Of a stretch of DNA of 56,637 bases, positions 8,820 through 16,623 are shown piece by piece. Positions within the stretch are counted from its first letter, which is position 1. Every line of letters starts with the position of its first letter. A program made the translations under genes and the position numbers. The notes below the pieces were generated by a model, which made no database searches, had not been told where the DNA came from, and saw nothing but the letters and a program-made list of their open reading frames with translations. This DNA is from Planctomycetota bacterium (GTDB taxonomy: Bacteria > Planctomycetota > UBA1135 > GCA-002748355): positions 1 to 56,637 of the forward strand of contig JALSSW010000095.1 of assembly GCA_026984035.1 (NCBI GenBank), given 5' to 3'.

Positions 8820-9487
8820 TGGCTGTCGAGGTTAAAGAGGAAAAGAAGGCAGGGGTTCCCGCCTATATGGCGACCTTCGCAGACTTGATGACTCTGCTTT
8901 TAGTGTTCTTCATTTTGCTCAATGTATATGCCCAACAACAGCAGGCCGGTCTTCTTGAGGCAATGCGAGGTTCGATGGCAAATGCAATTTATTCGACCGT
9001 GGGGCTTGGGGGGTTATTGGATGGATCCGAATACATAAGCAAGAACAATGCGCCAAGGCCTCATTATGTGAAGCAGGATAAGACCCCGGGAGAGTTGTCC
9101 GAGGAGGAGAGGACTGGGGATGAGGTGGAGCTCCATCAAAGTAAAAGTGAGAAACTCGAGGCTACCGAAGAAATTGAGATGACGGCCCCCTTTGTCTTTG
9201 CCCATCACTCTGCCGAGATTCCACAGGAGGGACTTGCGTATTTGGATGAACTGGCAAGGAGCCTGAATGGGGGGGACTTTACTGTCGAATTTCGCACTTA
9301 TGCCAGTTTTATCGAAAGCATGACTCCCTTAGATCTCGCGTCCCAACGCTGTCAAAACATCTTACAATTTCTTAGGGAGGTCGGCTGCAATGCCGAATTA
9401 CGTCCCTCTGCCGGTGTTTTGAGGGCAAACAGATCCAAGAATGGAGCCTGGAGGACGGTTTCGATCCGGGTTGTGCGCAAACGTTGA
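8819..9487 (+). CDS. Second MotB-like stator subunit
   Basis: This 222-aa protein repeats the MotB plan: a short lysine-rich N-terminus, the plug-helix motif YMATFADLMTLLLVFF with the ion-binding Asp22, an acidic Glu-rich linker (~80-115) and an OmpA-like C-terminal domain that is shorter and more divergent than in the first copy. I start it at ATG 8819, which overlaps the motB stop as TGATG; an in-frame TTG three bases earlier is less likely. Sequence similarity to the first copy is confined mainly to the membrane motif, so this is an old paralogue rather than a recent duplication. It could form mixed B dimers or a second stator type. Confidence 0.85.
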   Translation: MAVEVKEEKKAGVPAYMATFADLMTLLLVFFILLNVYAQQQQAGLLEAMRGSMANAIYSTVGLGGLLDGSEYISKNNAPRPHYVKQDKTPGELSEEERTGDEVELHQSKSEKLEATEEIEMTAPFVFAHHSAEIPQEGLAYLDELARSLNGGDFTVEFRTYASFIESMTPLDLASQRCQNILQFLREVGCNAELRPSAGVLRANRSKNGAWRTVSIRVVRKR

Positions 9488-9534
9488 GAGGAGGGCCATC
9501 GGTGGGAATCCCATGCAAGTCATGAGGCCAAAGT

Positions 9535-9542
9535 GCCGATAA
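9535..9542 (+). promoter_or_regulatory. Second GCCGATAA box, upstream of fliL
   Basis: The bases GCCGATAAC recur here 60 bases before fliL, matching the box upstream of flgB. No convincing TAAA-type -35 lies 15 bases upstream. It may be a sigma-28 -10 box, another shared site, or chance. Confidence 0.2.
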
Positions 9543-9594
9543 CAAAGGGAAGTGCGAGTTTTTACTGCTTGTCCAGAAGTGAAGGGAAGGTCCG

Positions 9595-10092
9595 ATGGCG
9601 GATGAGAAGGAAAAGAAAGATGAACAAGAGGGCGGTCGTAAGTCCAAATTGCTTCCGATATTTCTTGGGATGATACTTGTGGTTGGTGGGGCCGTGGGGG
9701 TTGTTGCCATGACCGCTCCTCAGAAGCCCAAGGAAGAAAAGAAAGAAGTCGACTTGGACAGCTTTCCCCCAAAAGTTTGGCCTGAAAAGCTCTCCTGGAC
9801 ATTTAATCCGGGAACTCGGCGTAATGTCGCAAAGATTGGGATCTCCTTTGAATACAAAGCTGAGGACGACATCAAGACTCAAGGGGTGATTGTGGAAGCC
9901 CTTCCCAAGGCGCGCAGTCGGATTCAAATACTTCTGCTGGGAAAAAGTGTGGATGAGCTCACGGGGGGAGACAATGCTCTGCAGCTGAAATTGGAAATGA
10001 GGGACATCTTAAATGAAACCTTCTTTCCCAATTCGGAGGAGGCCCATGCCAAGGTCTCGGATGTCTATTTCGACGAGTATTTGATCAAGTAG
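9595..10092 (+). CDS. fliL: Flagellar basal body-associated protein FliL
   Basis: FliL is a single-pass inner-membrane protein that surrounds and supports the stator. The 165-aa product has a charged cytoplasmic N-terminus, a membrane helix (~20-41, LLPIFLGMILVVGGAVGVVA), and a periplasmic stomatin-like domain ending in VSDVYFDEYLIK, close to the usual V.DVYFTEFVVQ ending of FliL. Position before fliM and fliN is the conserved arrangement. ATG 9595 follows a GAAGGGAAGG ribosome site. Confidence 0.9.
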   Translation: MADEKEKKDEQEGGRKSKLLPIFLGMILVVGGAVGVVAMTAPQKPKEEKKEVDLDSFPPKVWPEKLSWTFNPGTRRNVAKIGISFEYKAEDDIKTQGVIVEALPKARSRIQILLLGKSVDELTGGDNALQLKLEMRDILNETFFPNSEEAHAKVSDVYFDEYLIK

Positions 10093-10114
10093 GTCCTCTT
10101 ACTCGGAACATCCT

Positions 10115-11110
10115 GTGGAAGAGATTCTTTCAAATGCTGAGATCGATGCCCTTCTGGACCTCTTTCAAAATGAGGGGATGCCGGAAGAGTTGGAGGAGGC
10201 CGATGATCTTGATTTCTCTGGGGCAGAGATCCAAGGGGCTTACAAGGTCGCAGAGTTAGACCTCCTTAAACCCAACCGATTTACGCGGTCAGAACTCCAG
10301 GTTCTTACACGCATTCAAGAGATGGTCGCCCGGAAAATGGGGGCTGCGATTGCGGAACGTCTCCGTCTAGAGGCAAGCTGTGATTGCGTGGGTGTGGAGC
10401 AGCTCCGGTTTTCCAATTGGATTTCCCTTCTGGATCATCCGACCGGAACCTACATCCTTCAGATGGACCCATTAAGGTTTCCCTCGGTGCTTACGGTATC
10501 ACCTGAGTTGTTGTATGGGGCCGTTGACCGCATCCTGGGTGGGACAGGCGAAGCCCATGCTTGCCCTCAAGATCTTTCTGAAGCGGAATACGAGGTCGCG
10601 GACGCGCTTGTGCAACCATTGCTCGGCCATATTCAAGAGGGCTTGGGAGAGATGGTTGAGGTCCATCCCAAGGTGATTGGTCGGTATACAAACCCCTCAC
10701 TCGCTCAGGTTCTCCCTGCACAAGAAGTTGTCCTTGCTTTACATTTTCAGGTATCAGGCAATCCTTTGTTCGGAGATATTCGGCTCGCAATTCCTTATGC
10801 CGCGCTTGAGCCTCACCTCGGAGGATTGGAGAGCTCGCGCTTCTTGTCTGAGGGGCGAAAGGATGGGGTCTATCGCAGTGTTCTTACGGAAACGATTTCC
10901 GGCATTCCGATGGATCTCAAGGTCATCTTGGGTGAAATGGAACTGAACCTCAGAGATATTCTCGCCTTGAAAAAAGGGGATGTTTTGACGCTCACTACAA
11001 AGCCCGGAGATCTTCTGGAGATCCCAGTGCAGGGGAAAACGAAATTCCGTGGCGTTCTGGGGACGCGCGGTCGGCGCTATGCCACCAAAATCCTTCAAGT
11101 GGTGGACTAA
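10115..11110 (+). CDS. fliM: Flagellar motor switch protein FliM
   Basis: FliM forms the wall of the C-ring and binds phosphorylated CheY. The 331-aa product starts at GTG 10115 and has the N-terminal CheY-binding peptide ILSNAEIDALLDLF. The middle CheC-like domain (residues ~50-230) includes LSEAEYEVADALVQPLLGHI, and the C-terminal SpoA-like domain contains LRDILALKKGDVLTL. Full length for the family. The N-terminal peptide fixes the start even though the ribosome site is weak. Confidence 0.95.
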   Translation: MEEILSNAEIDALLDLFQNEGMPEELEEADDLDFSGAEIQGAYKVAELDLLKPNRFTRSELQVLTRIQEMVARKMGAAIAERLRLEASCDCVGVEQLRFSNWISLLDHPTGTYILQMDPLRFPSVLTVSPELLYGAVDRILGGTGEAHACPQDLSEAEYEVADALVQPLLGHIQEGLGEMVEVHPKVIGRYTNPSLAQVLPAQEVVLALHFQVSGNPLFGDIRLAIPYAALEPHLGGLESSRFLSEGRKDGVYRSVLTETISGIPMDLKVILGEMELNLRDILALKKGDVLTLTTKPGDLLEIPVQGKTKFRGVLGTRGRRYATKILQVVD

Positions 11111-11133
11111 AGAAGAAATTCTAGGTGAAGAAC

Positions 11134-11508
11134 ATGGAAGACGGAATGGAAGAGAATATGACAGATAGTGTGGAAAGTTCGGAAATCACGGCTCAAAACG
11201 TTGATTTTGGTCCTCTCGAGGGCGGTGGAGGGGAAGGTGCAGAACGTCAGAATTTGGATCTTCTCTTGGACGTTCCCATCCCCATTTCTGTAGAGGTCGG
11301 GCGAACTGAAATGAGTTTGGACCAGGTTTTGGATCTGGGCCCGGGGAGCATTCTTCCGCTCGATAAGAAGTCTGAAGAGCCTGTCGATTTACGGGTAAAC
11401 GGAAAGTTAATTGCTCGGGGAGAGGTCGTGATGGTGGATGATTGTTATGGGCTACGGATTACCCAGATTTTGGATCAAGCGGGTCGAATCGAGTCCCTTC
11501 GGAAATAA
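11134..11508 (+). CDS. fliN: Flagellar motor switch protein FliN
   Basis: FliN forms the base of the C-ring and docks FliH. The 124-aa product has an acidic, variable N-terminus and one SpoA domain: LLLDVPIPISVEVGRTEMSL, then DLGPGSILPLDK and VNGKLIARGEVVMVDDCYGL, all standard FliN. I prefer ATG 11134, five bases after AGGTGA, over the in-frame GTG 11125. It is the last gene of the operon; its stop faces the stop of the convergent gene at 11515 with only six bases between. Export-gate genes (flhA, flhB, fliP) are not in the window. Confidence 0.93.
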   Translation: MEDGMEENMTDSVESSEITAQNVDFGPLEGGGGEGAERQNLDLLLDVPIPISVEVGRTEMSLDQVLDLGPGSILPLDKKSEEPVDLRVNGKLIARGEVVMVDDCYGLRITQILDQAGRIESLRK

Positions 11509-11514
11509 ACTTTT

Positions 11515-12591
11515 TCAGCGAACTCTTTTCGCAACTTCCATGAGGTCCTTTTCCCATGCATCCACTGTTTTTTTGGGACCTACCAGCTTGAAGTAGAAAG
11601 GTCCCTTGGCCGTTTTGGTGATCCATGCGAAGATTCGGCTGCGGCCTTTGGTTTTGGCTCCGCTCATTCCCCCTCCGTAATTTCCGTCAAGACTCAATAA
11701 GATGGTCTTGTGTTTGCTTTGGTTGAGTTCTTTCTCCACCACGTTTTTTGGATCGCTGAACTGCCCTTTCCAGCGGTCGAGATTCATGCGAATGGAGCCA
11801 CTTGAAGGACCAAAGTAATAGGCGGATAAGACCCCTTCACCGGCCTTTCCTTTGATGTGGAGTTCAAGGAGGCGCATGTTGTTGGAAGGCTTGGTTTTGA
11901 TCCAGGCTTTTGGGTAGGTGATTACAAGATCCCTGACCTTTGTTTGAAGCCATCCCTTTTTTATGGGGCTTGCCGAGGTTTGCCTTACGGAGGTCGGCTT
12001 CGAACGGGCTGAGCTGGGTGAGGTGCTCGGTCTTGAGGTAGGACTTGAGGGCTTTGGAGAAACCTGTCGCTGGGGAAGTGGCTTTCCTTTGACTCGGAAG
12101 GTGAATAGCAGCCGTTTGAAACTGGGTCGCTGCTTGAGAAAGAGGGTCTCCTCCCCAGTTGCGACAAAGCGGATCAAGCCCTTGTTGGTTTGAAAAACCG
12201 CGATAAGCGCCCGATCTTGGGAGGGTTTTTCTTTTCCTGCCTGCATGTTGAATTCGATGCCCAAGAAGGTGATTCCCGTGGAGTTTCCGCCATAGTATTT
12301 GGGATTGGACTTTCGTCCGAGTCGGCCAAAGCGATCCATTAAATATTGTTGAGGGCTGAGTTTGGTTTTGAGAGGTTCCAAACTCATGGAGAGATCTTTC
12401 CCGTGTTGGCCTTGGAGAACCCAGCGGATTTTTTTGCCTTCAGGCTTTGCTCGTTTCCATGCTTTGGGGGTTTGGAACTCGAAGCCTTGAAAGGTAACCG
12501 ACTTTTCCTCGGGGGGGACCTTGGCTTCTTGGGGGGGCTGGAAGACTCCCAGAGAAAGGAGGGGCGAAAGCGAGAGAAGAATGAGTGACAT
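11515..12591 (-). CDS. Secreted two-domain protein of unknown function
   Basis: I do not recognise this 358-aa protein. It has a signal peptide (MSLILLSLSPLLSLGVF), then two domains of ~130 residues that look like diverged copies of one fold: the first begins GFEFQTPKAWKRAK, the second VRDLVITYPKAWIKTK, each starting with a beta strand and a P-K-A-W motif. A Ser/Thr/Pro-rich linker (~175-210) separates them. Such layouts occur in exported bacterial PsbP-like or lipoprotein-like proteins, but no active site is evident. It begins four bases after the stop of the upstream EIIA-type gene, so it is probably the last gene of that operon. Confidence 0.75.
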   Translation of the reverse strand: MSLILLSLSPLLSLGVFQPPQEAKVPPEEKSVTFQGFEFQTPKAWKRAKPEGKKIRWVLQGQHGKDLSMSLEPLKTKLSPQQYLMDRFGRLGRKSNPKYYGGNSTGITFLGIEFNMQAGKEKPSQDRALIAVFQTNKGLIRFVATGEETLFLKQRPSFKRLLFTFRVKGKPLPQRQVSPKPSSPTSRPSTSPSSARSKPTSVRQTSASPIKKGWLQTKVRDLVITYPKAWIKTKPSNNMRLLELHIKGKAGEGVLSAYYFGPSSGSIRMNLDRWKGQFSDPKNVVEKELNQSKHKTILLSLDGNYGGGMSGAKTKGRSRIFAWITKTAKGPFYFKLVGPKKTVDAWEKDLMEVAKRVR

Positions 12592-12595
12592 TGGT

Positions 12596-13267
12596 TTACC
12601 TTTGTGCCAGTTTTTCGTCGAGGGCTTTAGCAGCCGTGAAAAGTTCTTCGGAGGATGCGCGGTTTCTCAAGAGAGCACGAAAGCTGCTGTCCCGAACGGC
12701 GAAAGAAATCCGAGAGAGGAGCCCTAGGTGGCGTCGTACGCCGGGGCTTACGAGGGCGAAGAGAGTATCGACCGGTTGATGGTCAATGGCTGCCCAATTG
12801 ACCGGTGTTTCAAGAAAAAAGAGTCCGAGGATGGGTGTTTCCACATGAAGGACGAGGGGGGCACGCACATGGGGGATGGCGATGCCTTCACCAATTCCTG
12901 TGGATGCAAGGTCCTCTCGAGCGAGAAGGACGTGATGGAAAAAAACTCGGTCGATGGGGTCGGGTAGCACCAAGAGCTGCGAGACCTGCTCCAGGCATTC
13001 TTCTACCGTTGTGCCCGGCACCTGGTAATGAATCCCTCCTTGGGATAAAGCTTGGTGGATGCTTGGGGGGGCTGCGTCCTTTTCACCTGGGACTTCTTTG
13101 GCGAGATGGAAACTATGAGCATCGGCCCAGTCGATCAGTTCTGTTCGTTGGAACTCGGGACCCTTGCTCCCTTCCGTAAAGGGGAGACCTAAGATGTCAA
13201 TCCAGCGCCGGATCGTCCGCTCGGAGACCTGGAGAAGGTTGGCTGCTTCGGAAACGTTGAGCTTCAT
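12596..13267 (-). CDS. HTH (excisionase/MerR-type) protein fused to a PTS EIIA-like domain
   Basis: The product (223 aa) starts with a MerR/excisionase-like helix-turn-helix (MKLNVSEAANLLQVSERTIR, followed by RWIDILGLPF), and residues ~70-220 form a PTS EIIA type-2 domain of the PtsN family. The phosphoacceptor histidine lies in GEGIAIPHVR, and the VDTLFALVSP segment is also typical. PtsN-like proteins are regulatory phosphate acceptors rather than sugar transporters. I start at ATG 13267 because the longer reading frame would run into addA; addA ends 72 bases upstream. The HTH suggests DNA binding controlled by phosphorylation, which is an inference. Confidence 0.85.
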   Translation of the reverse strand: MKLNVSEAANLLQVSERTIRRWIDILGLPFTEGSKGPEFQRTELIDWADAHSFHLAKEVPGEKDAAPPSIHQALSQGGIHYQVPGTTVEECLEQVSQLLVLPDPIDRVFFHHVLLAREDLASTGIGEGIAIPHVRAPLVLHVETPILGLFFLETPVNWAAIDHQPVDTLFALVSPGVRRHLGLLSRISFAVRDSSFRALLRNRASSEELFTAAKALDEKLAQR

Positions 13268-13338
13268 GCGGGAGAGTGTCGGGCTCGGGCGACTGGCTGT
13301 CAACTCAGGCCGAAGAAATCCGAGGAGCGAGGGGCGGG

Positions 13339-16300
13339 TTATCTTTGGGGATAGCGGTAGGACAGGCTCCCTCGGAGGGCCCAAATCTCAGCATAGGGGG
13401 GGTGAGGGAGATTGAAGGCCTGCTGGATGGCCCCTTGATAGACCTTGATCTGGCCTTGATAACGGCTTGCCAAGGGGAGGATCCCTTTTTCTCCAAGAAG
13501 GTTGGTTTTGTAATCGACGACCACGAGCCCACCCTCTTCTTTCAGGAGGAGGTCGATCATTCCCCGCCAGGGTTGTCCTTGGGCGTCGAGGTGGAGAATG
13601 GGTAGCTCTTTTCCAAGGATTTCTCCGGCCTGTAGCCGCGCCTGTAACTCGGAGAGACCAAAGACCCTAAAGATTTCCTCACAGGCCTGCAAAAGCATCC
13701 TGCCCTCCCGTTCACGTCCGAGCCTGCGCCTAACCCAAGCTTGGGCGCTTTCCATGCGCTCCTTCAGTTCTCCCCTGGGAAGCTTCTGGAGGATCCAGTG
13801 ACAGAGGAATCCTAATTCCCGGGCCAAGATTCCTTGCTTTGGATCTCCTTTTTTCCCTGTCCTTTTGGCGGCCGGTTTTTCTTCCTGTTTCTCCTGTTGA
13901 CTTGGGAGCTTGAAGGAATGGCGCATGGAAGAGAATGCCTGTTTTTCGATCCGCTTCCGTTTCTGGATCCACTTCTCAACAAGGTCGAATGAGAGTTTGG
14001 ATTTCAAGTTTGTGGACCCTTCCATCTCCTCATCTCCCGAAAGGGTCTCAATGGGGACCCCGGGATCCAAGCCATCCATAATGGGGGGAATCTCGGGGCT
14101 TTGCCGAGCTTGGGGAGCATAATTCCAACTGAGCCAAAGCTCGTTGCGCGCTCGGGTCATACCGACATATTCAAGTCTCCGTTCCTCAGCTTTCTCGTGT
14201 TCTTCCTTACGCTCTTTCATCACAAGGAATTGGGGCGTGCAAAAAGGGCCGATTTTGAATGTGGATACCCATCCTTTTGTGGGGCTTTTGAAGCCGTAGA
14301 CCCCATCTTGAAACCTTGCCAAGGGCGGGGAAGAGAGGTCCGCGAGGATTGTGAGGTCAAACTCCAAACCCTTGGCCTTGTGAAGGGTCATGATGCGGAC
14401 GGCCTTAGCATTGGGATCGAAAAGGGATGCCTCGTTGAAGTCCACCGTCTGCTTGGCAAGACGAGTGAGATCGGCATAAGCGCGATGGAGGTCGCCCCCC
14501 TCTCTACGGACTTTGCCTGCGCAGTCTTCGACCAGAAGGTTCAGGTTGGCAAGGCGTTGCTTTCCACCAAAACTTGCGGCTTCTGCAACTTGTAAGCCTG
14601 AGTCCTGGAGCAGGGCCTTAAGGGCGAGATCCGCCGGGAGGCCCAAAACCCGCTCACGCAAATTACGTAAACGAAATACCGCCTCGCTCATCTGGGTTGG
14701 CAAATCCCCCAAGTTCTCCGCCTCCCGCAACAGAAGCTCCCCAAGGGGACACCCATTTTTCTCCCGGACGCCAATCGCGAACTCCTTCAATTCCGCATCG
14801 GGAACCCCTCCGATGGGGCTCCTGAGAACCGCCAGAAAAGCTGTTTCATCATGGGGTTGCACCATGAGCCCTAGCAGGGCCAGGTAGCGCTGCACCTCAA
14901 AGCGCTCATAAAACTTCTTCCCGCCTTCCCTTAGAACTGGGACACCCATGTTCTGTAACTCTTTCGAAAAGACCTCCCCCGTGTCCCCTTTCCGGACGAG
15001 AAGACCGATGCCTTTCCAAGCATCGTCGCTCCCGATTCGAGCTCGCCGTTCCAAGAGCAGGGTCCCCAGCTGTCTGGCCTCCTGGATCCGTCGTTGTGCG
15101 GCTTTTTCCCTCGGGGGACATTCCGTCCGCAAGAGGCGAATGCATGGCTCTTTCTCTGGGGCAAAAGTTCGTCCGCTGCTGAGGGCTTCATAGGGGGGTT
15201 GTATGCCTGGGGACTCGACGATTTTGTGACCAGAGATCCGATTGACGAATGCTAGGATCTCCGGTCGACTGCGGAAGTTTGCACTGAGCGTGCATTGCGA
15301 CCCTTGCGAGAGGATTTGGGCTGTGGCTGATTCGTATGCTTCCATATCAGCACCCCGGAATCGGTAGATGCTTTGCTTGGGGTCGCCCACCACGAAGAGG
15401 GAGCCCCGATGTTCCCCCACACTGAGGATGATGGCGTTTTGTGAGGGGTCGGTATCTTGGAATTCATCGACCAGGAGGAGCCGGTAGCGTTTTTGCAGGT
15501 TCTGCCGGACCTGGGTTCCTTTTGTCTCATCACAAACAAGAATCCGGCTTCGCTCAATCATCTCATCGTAGCTCAGCATTCCTGCCAGGGTGTTGTGTTC
15601 CCGGTAACGAGCCCACAGTTCCTTCAGGAGTTTTTCAAGGATGGAGAGGAGCTCCGGGGTGAGGATGGAAGAGACGGACGCCATGATTTTTTTGGCCTTT
15701 TTTCCGATTTTTTCCAAAACCTCTTTTCCCCCATATCCAGAAGGGATACCAAGGCTGGGGCCGCCTGTTTGATGGAGATAGGGTTCGATGTTCCTCCAAG
15801 CCTCGGAATCGCGGCATTTGAGGCCTTGTTGGAGCAACTCTCCCAAAGCCTTGTGGTAGCCCACAAGGACGGGTTCGAAATTTTTATTCCTTTTGGTGCA
15901 GTGCGGGCGGGCTCGCTCGATATGGCTGGCCATCTCCTCGTGCAGTGTCCGCGCTTGATCCAGCAGAGGCCCCAAGTCCTTGTCTAGAGGGAGTTCGGCC
16001 CATCGAGGATGGGACACCCAATGTTGGATGAGTTGGCGAAGGTCATCCATGCTCAGCTTCTCAAAGCAGAGATCCCACTCGGAGCTTTCAAGAATGGCTG
16101 TTCCTTTTGTGGGCTCAGCGGGACCGGTCTTTCCGAACTCGTTTTCGAGAAAGTCTTTGAAAAAGGAGTTAAAGAGATCTTCCTGGGAGATTTCGTCGAG
16201 GAGTTCTAGATCGGGGGGGAGGTCGGCCTCGCGGGCATGGTCCCGGAGGATGCTGAAACAAAAAGCGTGGATGGTCTGCATGCTTGGCAAGCCTGCTTCA

Positions 16301-16623
16301 AGGTGAGCGGCCGCCAGGTCTCGAACGCTTTCGGGGTCAAGATTTAAGGCGGTTAAGGCCCGACCGGCGTCACTTTCCGAATTTATGCATCCTCTACTGC
16401 ATTCGAGGAGGGCCTTCTCGATTCGTTCGGCCATTTCTGCAGCGGAGGCTTCGGTAAAGGTCGTAACAAGGATTTGGTCTGGGGACAGGCCCTGCCCCAA
16501 AAGGGCGGTGAGGACGCGTCCGGTCAGAAGGCTTGTCTTTCCTGTTCCGGCTCCAGCGATCACAAGAATGTTCTCATCGAAGGCCCTCAGGGCTTTCTCG
16601 CGCTCTTCTTGATCTGGGATCAC
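13339..16623 (-). CDS. addA: AddA: UvrD-family helicase-nuclease subunit of the AddAB recombination complex
   Basis: AddA unwinds and digests double-strand-break ends and loads RecA after Chi recognition. The 1094-aa product has superfamily 1A motifs in order: Walker A VIAGAGTGKTSLLTG (~16-30), motif II LLLVDEFQDTDPSQ, motif III SIYRFRGAD, motif IV LSANFRSRPEI, motif V IMTLHKAKGLEFDLT, motif VI RLEYVGMTRARNEL. A C-terminal RecB-type nuclease domain carries MIDLLLKEEGGLVVVDYKT. Length is typical of AddA. Its ATG overlaps the addB stop (ATGA), as expected for a co-translated pair. RecB is an alternative name for this domain set, but the partner below is AddB-like. Confidence 0.92.
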   Translation of the reverse strand: MIPDQEEREKALRAFDENILVIAGAGTGKTSLLTGRVLTALLGQGLSPDQILVTTFTEASAAEMAERIEKALLECSRGCINSESDAGRALTALNLDPESVRDLAAAHLEAGLPSMQTIHAFCFSILRDHAREADLPPDLELLDEISQEDLFNSFFKDFLENEFGKTGPAEPTKGTAILESSEWDLCFEKLSMDDLRQLIQHWVSHPRWAELPLDKDLGPLLDQARTLHEEMASHIERARPHCTKRNKNFEPVLVGYHKALGELLQQGLKCRDSEAWRNIEPYLHQTGGPSLGIPSGYGGKEVLEKIGKKAKKIMASVSSILTPELLSILEKLLKELWARYREHNTLAGMLSYDEMIERSRILVCDETKGTQVRQNLQKRYRLLLVDEFQDTDPSQNAIILSVGEHRGSLFVVGDPKQSIYRFRGADMEAYESATAQILSQGSQCTLSANFRSRPEILAFVNRISGHKIVESPGIQPPYEALSSGRTFAPEKEPCIRLLRTECPPREKAAQRRIQEARQLGTLLLERRARIGSDDAWKGIGLLVRKGDTGEVFSKELQNMGVPVLREGGKKFYERFEVQRYLALLGLMVQPHDETAFLAVLRSPIGGVPDAELKEFAIGVREKNGCPLGELLLREAENLGDLPTQMSEAVFRLRNLRERVLGLPADLALKALLQDSGLQVAEAASFGGKQRLANLNLLVEDCAGKVRREGGDLHRAYADLTRLAKQTVDFNEASLFDPNAKAVRIMTLHKAKGLEFDLTILADLSSPPLARFQDGVYGFKSPTKGWVSTFKIGPFCTPQFLVMKERKEEHEKAEERRLEYVGMTRARNELWLSWNYAPQARQSPEIPPIMDGLDPGVPIETLSGDEEMEGSTNLKSKLSFDLVEKWIQKRKRIEKQAFSSMRHSFKLPSQQEKQEEKPAAKRTGKKGDPKQGILARELGFLCHWILQKLPRGELKERMESAQAWVRRRLGREREGRMLLQACEEIFRVFGLSELQARLQAGEILGKELPILHLDAQGQPWRGMIDLLLKEEGGLVVVDYKTNLLGEKGILPLASRYQGQIKVYQGAIQQAFNLPHPPYAEIWALRGSLSYRYPQR

